Shown: positions 34,351-44,531, counted from the stretch's first letter. The stretch is 64,000 nt of DNA from Rhynchospora pubera (GCA_028095005.1 CM051461.1:28393432-28457431); one strand, 5' to 3'. The notes: generated from the sequence alone by a model not told the origin. Numbers and translations are program-made.

Positions 34351-34676
34351 CTAATCGCTCTCGCCTTCGCTACTAGCACTTTCATCTTCTTCTTCCTCCT
34401 CATCCTCTTCCTCCTCCTCTTCTTCCACCTCTTCCTCTTCTCCTTCCTCTTCCTCTTCTTCACCCTCCTGATTTTTGTATATCTTGATCTTGTTATTTTA
34501 CTATTCTTTCTCTCCTCGCTATGTGAGAGTCCATGGAATTTTTCTTTAAGCTTCTTTCTTAAACCACCTTCATGGCTTCCATGCAAGTGAAGCTTATCCT
34601 CAACCTTGTGCTTTAGTCGCTCTATTTTTTCACTCCAATGGTGCTCCTGCTCACTCTTCTGGATAGTTACCTCCAT
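34347..34676 (-). CDS. Dehydrin 5, two K-like segments, tail read in a shifted frame
   Basis: The 109-residue frame starts MEVTIQKSEQEHHWSEKIER, nearly the start of dehydrin 6, followed by K-like segments IERLKHKVEDKLHLHG and GGLRKKLKEKFHG. After SEERKNSK (about 34500) the reading gives a strongly basic arginine/lysine tail ending VAKARAIR. One base earlier, the same DNA reads NQEGEEEE..., the glutamate tail of the family, ending ASSEGESD with TAG at 34351 like dehydrin 4. So one base seems lost (or two gained) between 34485 and 34510, turning an acidic tail basic. This is either a pseudogene, a functional tail swap, or a sequencing error. The TATA box at 34810-34817 is kept. Confidence 0.6.
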   Translation of the reverse strand: MEVTIQKSEQEHHWSEKIERLKHKVEDKLHLHGSHEGGLRKKLKEKFHGLSHSEERKNSKITRSRYTKIRRVKKRKRKEKRKRWKKRRRKRMRRKKKMKVLVAKARAIR

Positions 34677-34809
34677 ACTATTCTCTCTTTTCTCGCTATT
34701 TGTGTGCGCGTGTGTGTTTGGAAGTCTCGAAGTCTTGTACTCTTGTGGATGATTAACAAGTTTTGTTTGATTTGAAATAGATATATCCAAATCTGTGCCA
34801 AAGCCTCTG

Positions 34810-34817
34810 TTTATATA
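34810..34817 (-). promoter_or_regulatory. TATA box of dehydrin 5
   Basis: On the minus strand GCTATATAAAC, about 134 bp before the ATG. Confidence 0.6.
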
Positions 34818-34984
34818 GCAGTACTCGCAGCAACCCTTTTTTCTAATTATGAGTACGTGTTTGATCTCGAAATAAAAGAATATATAGCGGGTCATCTTTG
34901 ACCTTGTCAATATGAAAACGTTGTATTTGTCACTTTTTACAGGAAATTAAAGGACCATGAATATATAAATAAGTTGGTTCAACC

Positions 34985-35875
34985 CGTAGGCCGTGTTTAG
35001 TTAACGGGGCTGATAAGGATCATTTTCGATTCCATCATTCTCTGTCATTCTTGAAAACGCGTTTCTATTTTTGGAAATTTATCGTAACTGTTTTTAGAAA
35101 CATAGAGCTCATCTATTTTCGGAAACTCATCCATCATCCCCTTTAGAGTCATCCCCTCTCTTCCTCAGAGGTGAGAGATGAGCGTCTCACAAAAGGAAGG
35201 GAGGCGGTGACACCGAGAGGAGAGAGCGAACACAGAGAAAATGGATATGCAATTATAGCAGCTCTAGTTAATATATTTAACAGTTCTACTTAATATATAT
35301 ATTTAATAGTTCTAATAATATATATAAATGTTCTACTTAATATATTAATAGTTCTACTTAATATTTAATAGTTCTATTTAAAATATATAAAGGTTCTACT
35401 TATATACATAATAGTTCTAGTTAATATATATAAAGGTTCTACTTGTATACATAACAGTTGTAGTTAAAATATATAAAGGTTATACTTATATACATAACAG
35501 TTCTAGTTAATAATTTAATATATATAAATGTACTACTTATATATTTAAAGATTCTAGTTAATATATATAATAGTTCTAATTAGTATAGCAACTACTCTAG
35601 TTAACTAGAACATATTGTTCTACTTAATAGCATATTTTATTTAATATACTAACAGTTCTAGTTATATACTACATACTAACAGTTCTAGAACCAGAGGAGA
35701 TTGGATGAGAATCAACGACAGAGGAAAGGATTAGCGAACAGGGAATGAGATGGGGGTGAGAAGAGGAGAATTAGTTATTAACGCGTTCAGTTAATAACGC
35801 GTTTGAATGGAGATGACGAAGGATGATAGAAGAGGCGCATGACGGAAAGCAATTCCCGTTTTGTTAAGGATCTAA
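34985..35875. mobile_element. Putative nonautonomous DNA transposon with repeat core
   Basis: The left end GGCCGTGTTTAGTTAACGGG and the right end CCCGTTTTGTTAAGGATC resemble an inverted pair, and both arms carry ATCATTC/GAATGGAGATGAC-like stretches and AACGCGTT. No target duplication was found, so the limits are approximate. No ORF. Confidence 0.5.
35260..35690. repeat. AT-rich array of GTTCTA(A/C)TTAATATA units
   Basis: AGTTCTACTTAATATATA and variants (GGTTCTACTTATATACATAA, AGTTCTAGTTAATATATA) recur about every 20-35 bp over 430 bp. Confidence 0.8.
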
Positions 35876-36239
35876 TTAATTATGCGACATTTTCTTTATA
35901 TATCCACGAGTTTGACCTGCTCCACTTACATTGATCTTTGTTTAGAACTTTAGATAATATTTTCCTAAATGGAAAATTCTGCCATGAGGTCTAATTTTTT
36001 AATCGGGTTTCGATCACAACTGTTCATGAGTGCTAATAAATTAATTTTTCTTGAAAATGAATGATTGAGATGAAAGTCCGATTCAAAATTAGACCTCATG
36101 ACAAAATTTTCCTAAATATAAATCATGGAGTGCAATATCCATAGATCACAACGCTGTCTAAGGACTTTAAAAAAAAAATTATCTGCAGGCAACCATGTAA
36201 CTAGTACAACCAAATTTCATAGATCCGCCAGAGTTACAA

Positions 36240-37760
36240 CCATGTAATTAGAGAATATTATTATTATTTTTTAAATAATAAATAGATGGGATGAGAGCAG
36301 GTTAATTGGACCTACGGTTGGTTGGACCTACGGTTCGAGTTTTTAAATAACTCACGAGTTCGAGTAACTTACAGGCTCCGTACTGAATTCAGATCTAGTG
36401 CCCGCGGCACTATGTATTGCAACTCTCAAACCGTCCGATCTAATTTGAATGGCTTCTAGAAAATACCGGATTGTAAGGCCTGAAAAAAATTAACCGTCGA
36501 GATCAAATCGGACGACCCGAGAGGTGCGCTACACAGATGCCGCGCTACACGGGATCCGGGTCAGTGTGAGTCCACCGCTCTAGATTATACGTACAGTCAA
36601 AGACGATATCAGAAAAAAAAATATATATTTTGAATTGACTATTGTTTATAGCCCCGACTTATTCAGATATTCTTTTTAATAATTTGGATATGTTCTGTAT
36701 AATTTGGTTTGCATTTTAATTAATCGGTTATAAATTGTTTTTGCTATTGCACTAAACTTAATTCACAACAACAAAACTATAAGAAAACATTTTTATTTTT
36801 TTTAAAAAATTATTGAATTATCGTCATTGTCAAATAAGTTTGATGTTAAATGTATCTATGCAGATTTTTATCCATTTTTTTTTATTCCCAATGAATAGGC
36901 ACAGGAGCGTTCGATGGTAGCATTCAGCCATTCAGGGAACTCAGAATCAACTCATTCCATGAGAACTCATGAGATTTATTTAATTTTTTTATTTGAGACT
37001 CGTTCAATTTACATATGGTTTTGAATTTGTCCACCCACTCTGGCGCTTTCCCTATCTATAATAAATTTAGAATAAAAATCTTAATCAAGTGGACACTGCC
37101 GTTGCTGTTGATTAACCATTTTTTATTTTTTTATTATTTAGGGAGCACACATAATTTTATCTCAAATATTTTAAAAAAATAATTTTTAGATGGTGTATGG
37201 AACATTAATTGCATTTTGCAAACATGGATGATGCATAATATTTAGTTTGACCATTCAAGAACATGTTCATGTTCTTCAATTCTTCAATTATTCATATCCT
37301 ATCTTGATCGTCTGTTTCAATTATCCATTTGAACTACTTTTAATATCTATAATTTCTTGGCAGTGGATGCATATTGAATTATCAATTTATTAAATCGCTG
37401 CTCTCTTTCTTAATAACTAAATTTTAATAAAGAAGACCTGTGCCTTTATAACAAATATAAATTTTTAATTGGCAGCTCCAGAACTCCTACGATCAAATTT
37501 GTCAAGAAAAAATAAAGGTGATTTTTATCTGCATCAATAATTATTTATACTTCAAGCCAAAATTGTTTATATTAGATTATAATAGTGTTAATTATACCTA
37601 TTGAAGAGATGTTATCTGTACAAAAAAGATTATATACAGTATGATATTGTATAGTTGATATAGTATATTGCCTCCCTGAGTTAGTCAAAATTGGTCGATA
37701 TTCCTCTAATTAAAAGAAATCCCAATATCATTTAGGCAATTTCACCCTAAATTTTCATAT
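36240..37760 (+). repeat. Left arm of the large inverted repeat
   Basis: The reverse complement matches 40650-42178. Anchors: GATATTGGGATTTCTTT, AACTAACTCAG, GACTCGTTCAATTT, CTATTGTTTATAGCCCCGAC and CATGGTTGTAACTC. This arm keeps the ancestral empty sites for the MITE at 41762 and the hAT element at 42190. Confidence 0.85.
36385..36555. mobile_element. GC-rich Mutator-type MITE, diverged copy 2
   Basis: It contains TGCCCGCGGCACTATG, AAACCGTCCGATCTAATTTG and GCCGCGCTACACGGGATCC, matching the family at 12246 and 41762. The other arm of the inverted repeat (near 42045) is empty at the same place, giving the insertion limits within about 10 bp. Target duplication not clear. Confidence 0.7.
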
Positions 37761-37936
37761 ACGCATGTAAGATTTATTCTACAGCCTGCGTATATAATTG
37801 TTAATGGAAAACATACTTAATTCTCTTACACATTTGGACTAGATTTTGCACCTTTCCTTATCATTGCTTTAAATCATTAATGTCAGAATTATCAACGAAA
37901 GGTTACATTTTGACATAAAACGTTTTCTGTATATTT

Positions 37937-37940
<4 letters not shown>

Positions 37941-38001
<61 letters not shown>
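37941..38001. repeat. (TA)n microsatellite, about 61 bp
   Basis: Uninterrupted TA repeat upstream of dehydrin 6. Confidence 0.98.
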
Positions 38002-38005
<4 letters not shown>

Positions 38006-38176
38006 GCTATTTAATAAAAATAGAGTGAGTGTCCAGCTCAGCTAACGTCCAAAGGAAATGTCAAAATATAAAAAAACACTGCCAACTTGGTTGTCGGCAC
38101 AAATTACTAATTAGTCATAATTCTTTGACAAGGTCTTTGACAAGGCCTACTATCCGAACAGAGTTACTGCTAATGC

Positions 38177-38184
38177 TATATAAA
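38177..38184 (+). promoter_or_regulatory. TATA box of dehydrin 6
   Basis: TATATAAA in AATGCTATATAAATC, 125 bp before the ATG. Confidence 0.65.
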
Positions 38185-38301
38185 TCGGTATTACAACAAA
38201 GTTGATTCCATCATTCAAGAGAGCATAACACACACATACAAACAAGTGTAGAAGGGAAAAAAAAAGATAAAAACGAAGGAAAAAAAAAAAAAGAGAAGGA
38301 T

Positions 38302-38607
38302 ATGGAGGTAACCTTTCTAAAGGGTGAGAAGAAATTCCATTGGAGTGAAAAAATGGAGGGATTAAAGCACAAGGTTGAGGATAAGCTTCACTTACATGGA
38401 GGTCATGGAGGTGGCCTCAGAAAGAAACTCAAGGAAAAATTTCATGGAGTTTCAGAAAGTGAAGAGAAAAAGAATAAAAAACAGAAAAACAAAATTAAGA
38501 CACACAACAATCAGGAGGGGGAAGCAGAGGAAGAGGAAGGAGAAGAGGAAGAAGACGAAGAGGAAGACGTGGAAGAGGAAGAGGAAGAGGAAGAGGAAGA
38601 GGAATAG
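38302..38607 (+). CDS. Dehydrin 6, two K-like segments and acidic tail, intact
   Basis: 101 residues. It starts MEVTFLKGEKKFHWSEKMEG, has K-like segments GLKHKVEDKLHLHGGH (20-35) and GGLRKKLKEKFHG (37-49), a lysine/asparagine stretch (KKNKKQKNKIKTHNN) and a tail of almost pure glutamate from residue 71, with no serine run. It shares the HWSEK...EDKLHLHG start with dehydrin 5 and differs from dehydrins 1-4, so this is a second subgroup. Promoter spacing is normal and no damage is seen. By family it should be a disordered stress protectant; loss of the phosphorylatable S-segment may change localisation or metal binding. Confidence 0.8.
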   Translation: MEVTFLKGEKKFHWSEKMEGLKHKVEDKLHLHGGHGGGLRKKLKEKFHGVSESEEKKNKKQKNKIKTHNNQEGEAEEEEGEEEEDEEEDVEEEEEEEEEEE

Positions 38608-38914
38608 TTGGCATAATAATATAATAGAATTATGCAGCTCAAGTTTTAGTAGTTAGTAATTTGTTTATAATTTTGCTTTTTGTGTAGCTGGTAATTGCGA
38701 GTGGAGAATAAAGCAGTTTTATGGATGCCTTAGTCTTTCAATCAACTGCTTAGATTGTATTAACTAATTTTATTAGTAGTGGTGAAAAGTTTGTTTCAAA
38801 TCTGATAGTTGTTTTTTATATATGAAAAGAATGTTCTAGATTGTATTAACCAATCTAAGCAGTCTTTCAATTGAAGCAGTTCTCAGTATAAAATTGGTCA
38901 ATACAATATATATA

Positions 38915-39318
38915 GAGTTTAGCTAGGGTGAGTCGCGACTCATGGACCCTCCGGTGAGTCGCGACCAATACTCCTAGATCTAGATCAAAATGACCGATCC
39001 AAACCGTTCAATATGATCTACCTATTGAAATCTCCATGTAGACCAAATTTTTTATTTTTTCGAAATTTTTAAGTATTTTTTTGAAATTTTAGAAAATCGT
39101 TAATCTAATTGGTTCAGAACCATTCAAAAACATCAGTTTTTAAAAATCCGAAAAAAATACTTAAAAATTTCGAAAAAATAAAAAATTTGGTTTGCACGGA
39201 GATTTCAATAGGGAGATCATATTGGACGGTTTGGATCGGTCATTTTGATCTAGATCTAGGAGTATTGGTCGCGACTCACCGGAGGGTCCGTGAGTCGCGA
39301 CTCACCGTAGCTAAACTC
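38915..39318. mobile_element. Foldback MITE in a TA microsatellite, copy C
   Basis: The ends GAGTTTAGCTAGGGTGAGTC and GACTCACCGTAGCTAAACTC fold back over most of 404 bp, with arms holding GATCTAGATCAAAATGACCG and the shared ATCCAAACCGTTCAA. ATATAT flanks both sides. Confidence 0.85.
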
Positions 39319-39337
39319 ATATATATATATATATATA

Positions 39338-39731
39338 GAGGGGTGATAAAATACACTCTGGTGTACGGATCGTCCTCGTACACCAGAGTCGTTTTTGAAA
39401 TTCAAAAATCAAACGGTCGATCCGAACCATTCAACTTGTTCTCCATATTGAAAAACTCTCGGAGACCAAATTTTATATTTTTTCGAATTTTTTTGCTATA
39501 TATTATGATATTTTCAAATTGGAGGGCCTAAAATACTCCAATTGTAGTGTTTTTTGAAAATATCATAATATATAGCACAAAAATTCGAAAAATGGTAAAA
39601 TTTGGTCTCCAAGAGTTTTTCAATATGGAGAATAACTTGAACGGTTCAGATCGACTGTTTGATTTTTGGATTTCATAAACGACTTTGGTGTACGGGAGAC
39701 GATCCATACACCAGAGTGTATTTTATCAATC

Positions 39732-39734
<3 letters not shown>
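39338..39734. mobile_element. Foldback MITE in a TA microsatellite, copy D
   Basis: The left end GAGGGGTGATAAAATACACTC pairs with the right end GAGTGTATTTTATCAATCCAC. Arms share GATCCGAACCATTCAACTTG with the other copies. It is separated from copy C only by (AT)n and followed by a further (TA)n run to 39771. Confidence 0.85.
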
Positions 39735-39773
<39 letters not shown>

Positions 39774-39824
39774 GTTTTTTTTTATAAAAAGAATGTTCTG
39801 TATATGAATTTGTCCAATAGAGCG

Positions 39825-40560
39825 AGTGTCAAGCCAAGCTATATTTGTCCAAAGGAAATGCCAAGATATAACAAAAAACTGCTAATTTGGTTGTTGGCAC
39901 TAAATACTAATTAGTTATAACTCTTTGACATGGTCCTTGACAAGGGCTACTATCCGAACAGATACTGCTAATGCTATATAAATCTAATGCTATATAAATA
40001 AGGATAATTGCAAAGTTGGTTCCATCATTCAAGAGAGCATAACATACATATACGTACACACAAGTGTAGAAGAGAAAAAGAAAAAAAAAAATAAGGATAT
40101 GGATGTAAGTATGTAACCTTTCCAAAGGGAGAGAAGAAATTCTATTGGAGTGAAACAAATGGAGGGACTAAAGGACTAGGTTGAGGATAGGCTTCACTTG
40201 CATGGAGGTGGCCTCAGAAAGAAGCTCAAAGAAAATTTTCATGGAGGGAGAAGCAGAGGAAGAGGAAGGTGAAGAGGAAGAAGACGTGCAGGTAGAGGAG
40301 GAAGAAGAAGAAGAGGAAGAGGAAGAATAGTTTGCATAATTACATAATTATGCAACTCAAAGTTTTAATAGCTAGTTATTTGTTTATAATTTTGCTTTTT
40401 GTGTAGCTAGTAATTGTGAGTGGAGAATAAAGCAGTCTTATGGATGCCCTAGTCTTTCAATCTAAGTAATGCCCTAGTCTTTCAATCAACTACTTAGATT
40501 GTATTAACTAATTTTATTAGTAGTGGTGAAAAGTTTCTTTCAAATCTGATAGTTGATCAT
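39825..40560 (+). repeat. Tandem duplication unit 2 (dehydrin 7 pseudogene)
   Basis: Direct copy of 38030-38800. A small internal duplication around CTAATGCTATATAAAT has doubled the TATA box (39975-39982 and 39991-39998). Confidence 0.85.
40099..40330 (+). pseudogene. Dehydrin 7 pseudogene
   Basis: Aligned to dehydrin 6 the start reads ATG GAT GTA AGT ATG TAA: an 8-base insertion creates a stop at codon 6. Further changes include an extra base in GTGAAACAAATGGAGG, the stop GGACTAGG replacing a lysine codon, loss of one GGTCAT repeat unit, and a deletion that removes the SESEEKK...NNQ region. The glutamate tail remains to TAG at 40328. Not translatable as a dehydrin. Confidence 0.88.
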
Positions 40561-41503
40561 TAAATATAAATTACATTTATTAAAAATACAATTAAATCTT
40601 TGATATTCAGAGTTGTGTGAAACGAACTAAATTATCTTCTCCGTATTCGTGCTTATATGAAAATTTAGGGTGAAATTGCCCTTAATGATATTGGGATTTC
40701 TTTAATTAGATGAATTAATATCGACAAATTTTAACTAACTCAGAGAGGCAATATAATCATATTGATATTGTATATAATCTTTTTTGTACATATAAATACT
40801 ATTTATAATCCAATATAAACACTTTTGGCTTGAAGTATAAATAATTAATGATGCAGATAGAAAGCACCTTGTTTTTTTTTTCTTGACAAATTTGAACGTA
40901 TGAGCTGCTAATTAAAAATTATTATTTTTTATAAAGGCAAAGGTCTTCACTATTAAATTTAGTTATAAAGACAGAGAGCAACGACTTAATAAATTGATAA
41001 TTAATTATGCATCTACGTTAAGAAATTATGGATATTAAAAATTCAAATGGACAATTGAAACTGACGAACAAGAGAGAATAATGTATTGAATAATTGAAGA
41101 ACATGTTGTTGAATGGTCAAACTAAATATTACGCATCATCCATTTTTGCAAACTGCAATGTTCCATACATCATCTAAAAATTATTTTTTAAAATATTTGA
41201 GATAAAATTATGAGTGCTACAAACAATTTCAGCCGGGAGATTGCTCCCTAAATAATAAAAAATAAAAAATGGTTAATCGACAACAACGGCTATGTCCACT
41301 TGATTAAGATTTTTATTCTTAATTTATTATAGATTGGGAAAGCGCCAGAGGGGTAGACAGATACAAAAGCATCTGCAAATTGAACGAGTCTCAAATAAAA
41401 ATAAAAAAAATCTCATGAGTTCTCATGGAATGAGTTGATTCCGAGTTCCTCGAATCCTGCCAATCTGCCATCGAACGCTCCGGTGCGTATTCATTGGAAA
41501 CAA

Positions 41504-41504
<1 letters not shown>

Positions 41505-41581
<77 letters not shown>

Positions 41582-41582
41582 C
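41505..41582. repeat. (TAA)n microsatellite, about 26 copies
   Basis: Pure trinucleotide run. The matching place in the other arm (about 36870-36890) has only a T-rich stretch, so the expansion came after the duplication. Minus-strand frames here read as runs of tyrosine or isoleucine and are not genes. Confidence 0.98.
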
Positions 41583-41761
41583 CGCACAGATACATTTAAC
41601 ATCAAACTTAGTTGACAATGACCATTGTTCGATAAAATATTTTAAAAAATAAAAATGTTTTCTTATTGTTTTGTTGTTGTGAATTAAGTTTAATGCAATA
41701 CAAAAAATAATTGGTTATTATTGATTAAAAGCAAACCAAAATAAGTCGGGGCTATAAACAA

Positions 41762-41952
41762 GGATCCCTATCCTGTGCCGCGCGGCACCATGCCGCGCAC
41801 CAATCTGAGCCGTACGATCCGATCTCGACGGTTAGATTTTTTCGGGCCTTACAATCATATTACATGCACGGGGCTCCCTTATCTATTGAATTTAATTTGG
41901 ACGGTCTGAATTTCTACGCTACACGGTGCCGCGCGACACAGGATTTAGTTCC
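41762..41952. mobile_element. GC-rich Mutator-type MITE, copy 3
   Basis: 191 bp with a perfect 10-bp duplication CTATAAACAA (41752-41761, 41953-41962). Tips GGATCCCTATCCTGTGCCGC and CGCGCGACACAGGATTTAG form the inverted repeat. The other arm of the large inverted repeat shows one uninterrupted CTATAAACAA, confirming the insertion. Confidence 0.92.
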
Positions 41953-42189
41953 CTATAAACAATAGTCAATTCAAAATAAGTTTTTTATTTCTTATATCAT
42001 CTTTGACTCTACGTAAGTCCAGAGCGGTGGACTCACATTTGCCGAGTACGGACTACGGAGCATTTAAGTTCTGACCACCTACCGTAGGTCCTATTAACCA
42101 GCTCTCATCTCATCTATTATTATTTATAATATATAATAATCAACAATAACAATCTCTTAACATGGTTGTCTGGTTGTAACTATGGCCGA

Positions 42190-42911
42190 TAGTGTTTTTC
42201 AAAATGATACGACACGAGCATTTTGATACGATACGCACGCGTGTTGACACGACACGACACGACACGGTACATTTAGGGAATTAGCACGGCACGTGCGTGT
42301 CAGCGTGGCGTGTCAAAGTCGTGTCGTGTTGAAGATTTCCGAGCATTGACACGAATTAACACGACACGATTTAACACGTGACACGATACGACACGACACG
42401 TGACACGAGTTGAGACGATAAAAAAAATAATATTTATAATTTATAATATTATATTTAGTTTTATTATAAATTTGATAATTTTGATTTATAATCTTTTTAT
42501 TCAATCATTAATTTTTATTTTAATATATAAAATTTCAACCATTTGTTATATTTAAATATTATTTTTTAATAATTTTTTAGTGAAGAAATTATAATATGGC
42601 TTGACACGTTTAACACGCCGTGTCAACACGACACGACACGTCGTGTTAGACGTGTCGTGTCATAACGTGTGTTGTGTTAATCAATTCCTTCATTTGACAC
42701 GACACGACACGTTGAAAATATTAACTCTTGTCAACACGACACGAACTCTAACACGCACTTGTTTGACACTACACGACACGACACGTTTGCAATACACTAT
42801 TGGCCGATCTCTAAAACGTTGAAAATATTAACTCTTGTCAACACGACACGACACGAACTCTAACACGCACTTGTTTGACACTACACGACACGACACGTTT
42901 GCAATACACTA
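42190..42911. mobile_element. Nonautonomous hAT element with CACGACACGA repeats and duplicated right end
   Basis: The left tip TAGTGTTTTTCAAA pairs with the right tip TTTGCAATACACTA. Flanks ATGGCCGA and TTGGCCGA are an 8-bp target duplication with one mismatch. Both arms are packed with ACACGACACG/CGTGTCGTGT, presumably transposase-binding sites. The last roughly 107 bp with target sequence are repeated in tandem (ends at 42799 and 42911). The paralogous arm near 36230 carries an empty site, CTGGCGGATCTATG. Confidence 0.8.
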
Positions 42912-43356
42912 TTGGCCGATCTCTCAATTTACGTGGACCCACAACTCAGTTTGTTGGCCGATAGTTTGTCTGTGATGAAGGCTTATAACCTAGGAATCAA
43001 ATAAATTTATAGACCTAGAGCTAACCTCACTAATCGTTCAGAATATAGCTTTAGGGTCGAACCCAAGGGACGGATCTATGAATACCGGACTTGTCTTTTC
43101 TTAAAATCTAGATGAAAATATTTTATGGAATTTTTAGTAATCAAATAATGCTTAAATTGTAAATGTTTTTGGTTATTTTTGGACTTGGAATAAAATGTTC
43201 AAACAAACTAAGTAAAATATTAAAGTAAAGTCTTTTTGAGGTCTTAACAGAATTTAAGGCGCCTTAGGAATTGGATTTCATCTATGTTTGGCTGTTAAAT
43301 TAGAAACTCAAAATACTTTCGCATTTGAATTTCTTAATTTAACTACAATTAACCCT

Positions 43357-43436
43357 CTGGTCAATTCGAACACCAATCTGTTTGATTCGAACAGTGCCCT
43401 GTTCAGTTCGACCAGATCTCTGTTCGGTTCGACCAG
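43357..43436. repeat. Array of four 17-bp palindromes, 21-bp period
   Basis: Units start at 43357, 43378, 43399 and 43420: for example CTGTTTGATTCGAACAG and CTGTTCGGTTCGACCAG. The same array lies in the other LTR at 55212-55291. Confidence 0.95.
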
Positions 43437-44344
43437 AGGGCAAGAGTGCGTTGGGTTTGTCTACTATGTTTACTAATGTTTTGAGATAGGTTTGAATGGA
43501 CGAACCTAGCTAATCTAAACCTCAGCCTTCGCTTGTTGGAACAGATTCTGGTTTGTTCACAATCTAACCTAATTAACTTGATTGGTTCACAACTTTTGGT
43601 ATAGAATTCAATTTGTTAAACCAGTCTATCAGAGTTCTTAGGAGTATTTAGAAGTCTTTTGTACTAATCTAAAAGTCGCACTTTTGATGCAGACTAATCT
43701 CCCCTTTCGGTTCTAAGATTTACTCCAAATACTTAAATCAATTTAGACTTGCTATTCCTAACTTAGACTTACTAGAAGCAGCTGTTCAACTAGAAGGTAA
43801 TTAGAGAATTCAACAAGTAATTAACTCAAGCAACTAATTAATTCATAATAGACTAGGTCTCAAAACATAGCAATTCATAGCATATCAAACTAACTTCATC
43901 CAAACATAGAGTTACTCTCCTAATCCTAAGGCTATAAAAGGGTCTAGCCTAACATAGTATCAAAGCAAACAACAAGAGTTAAACAACAATAAAGATACAA
44001 GCCCATCAAATCACAAGATAAAAACATAAAGAAATAAAACCAAATACTCCTTATGCTTTTGATCACGATCTTCAAGGCGATGGGGTGATGCTAGATGGAG
44101 ATGTCACGTGAAACACTGCTGCCGTCGTCACAAGGATGATGATTCCCAAGGAGAAGAAAGAACTTGACCCTTAGAAAAGTGGAAGATGGTATTCAGAAGC
44201 GAATCCCCTTTTCTTCGGGCCTCTAGGGTATATATAGATATCCCAGGACGCAAGGATGGAAGGCTAGGGCACCAGGGCGCAAGAAATTGCCATAACAATC
44301 AATTTCCAAACAAGAAATACTACCATAAGTGATATGGCGGCAAC

Positions 44345-44531
44345 CTGGTCGGATCGAACAGGTGAGCAGTCGAACCGAACAGGAGAGAGAGAAACCAGCC
44401 ACGCAAGCACGCCACTGTGAGGTCCAGTCGGATCGAACAGCCAGGCAGTCGGATCGAACAGGAGAGAGAGATGTCGCCTGATAGCCATGAGTCTAGGTCG
44501 ATTCGAACAGAAATCTGTTTGGGTCGACCAG
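44345..44531. repeat. Three pairs of 17-bp palindromes
   Basis: Starts at 44345/44366, 44424/44445 and 44494/44515, each pair exactly 21 bp apart (CTGGTCGGATCGAACAG type). Copies in the other LTR at 56200-56386. Confidence 0.93.

Larger units (their letters stand above)
38030..38800 (+). repeat. Tandem duplication unit 1 (dehydrin 6)
   Basis: Matches 39825-40560 in direct orientation, from AGTGTC(C/A)AGC through the promoter, gene and 3' UTR to AATCTGATAGTTG. The two units are separated by two foldback elements. Confidence 0.85.
40650..42178 (-). repeat. Right arm of the large inverted repeat
   Basis: Reverse complement of 36240-37760. This arm gained a (TAA)n expansion, a GC-rich MITE and, at its end, a hAT element. 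Confidence 0.85.

Noticed and set aside
34336..34590. Plus-strand hydrophobic ORF opposite dehydrin 5
   Set aside because: Antisense of the GA-rich tail; no support.
39109..39914. Plus-strand ORFs at 39109-39531 and 39666-39914
   Set aside because: They lie within or across the palindromic foldback elements and the TA run.
41391..41618. Minus-strand ORFs with runs of tyrosine or isoleucine
   Set aside because: They read through the (TAA)n microsatellite.
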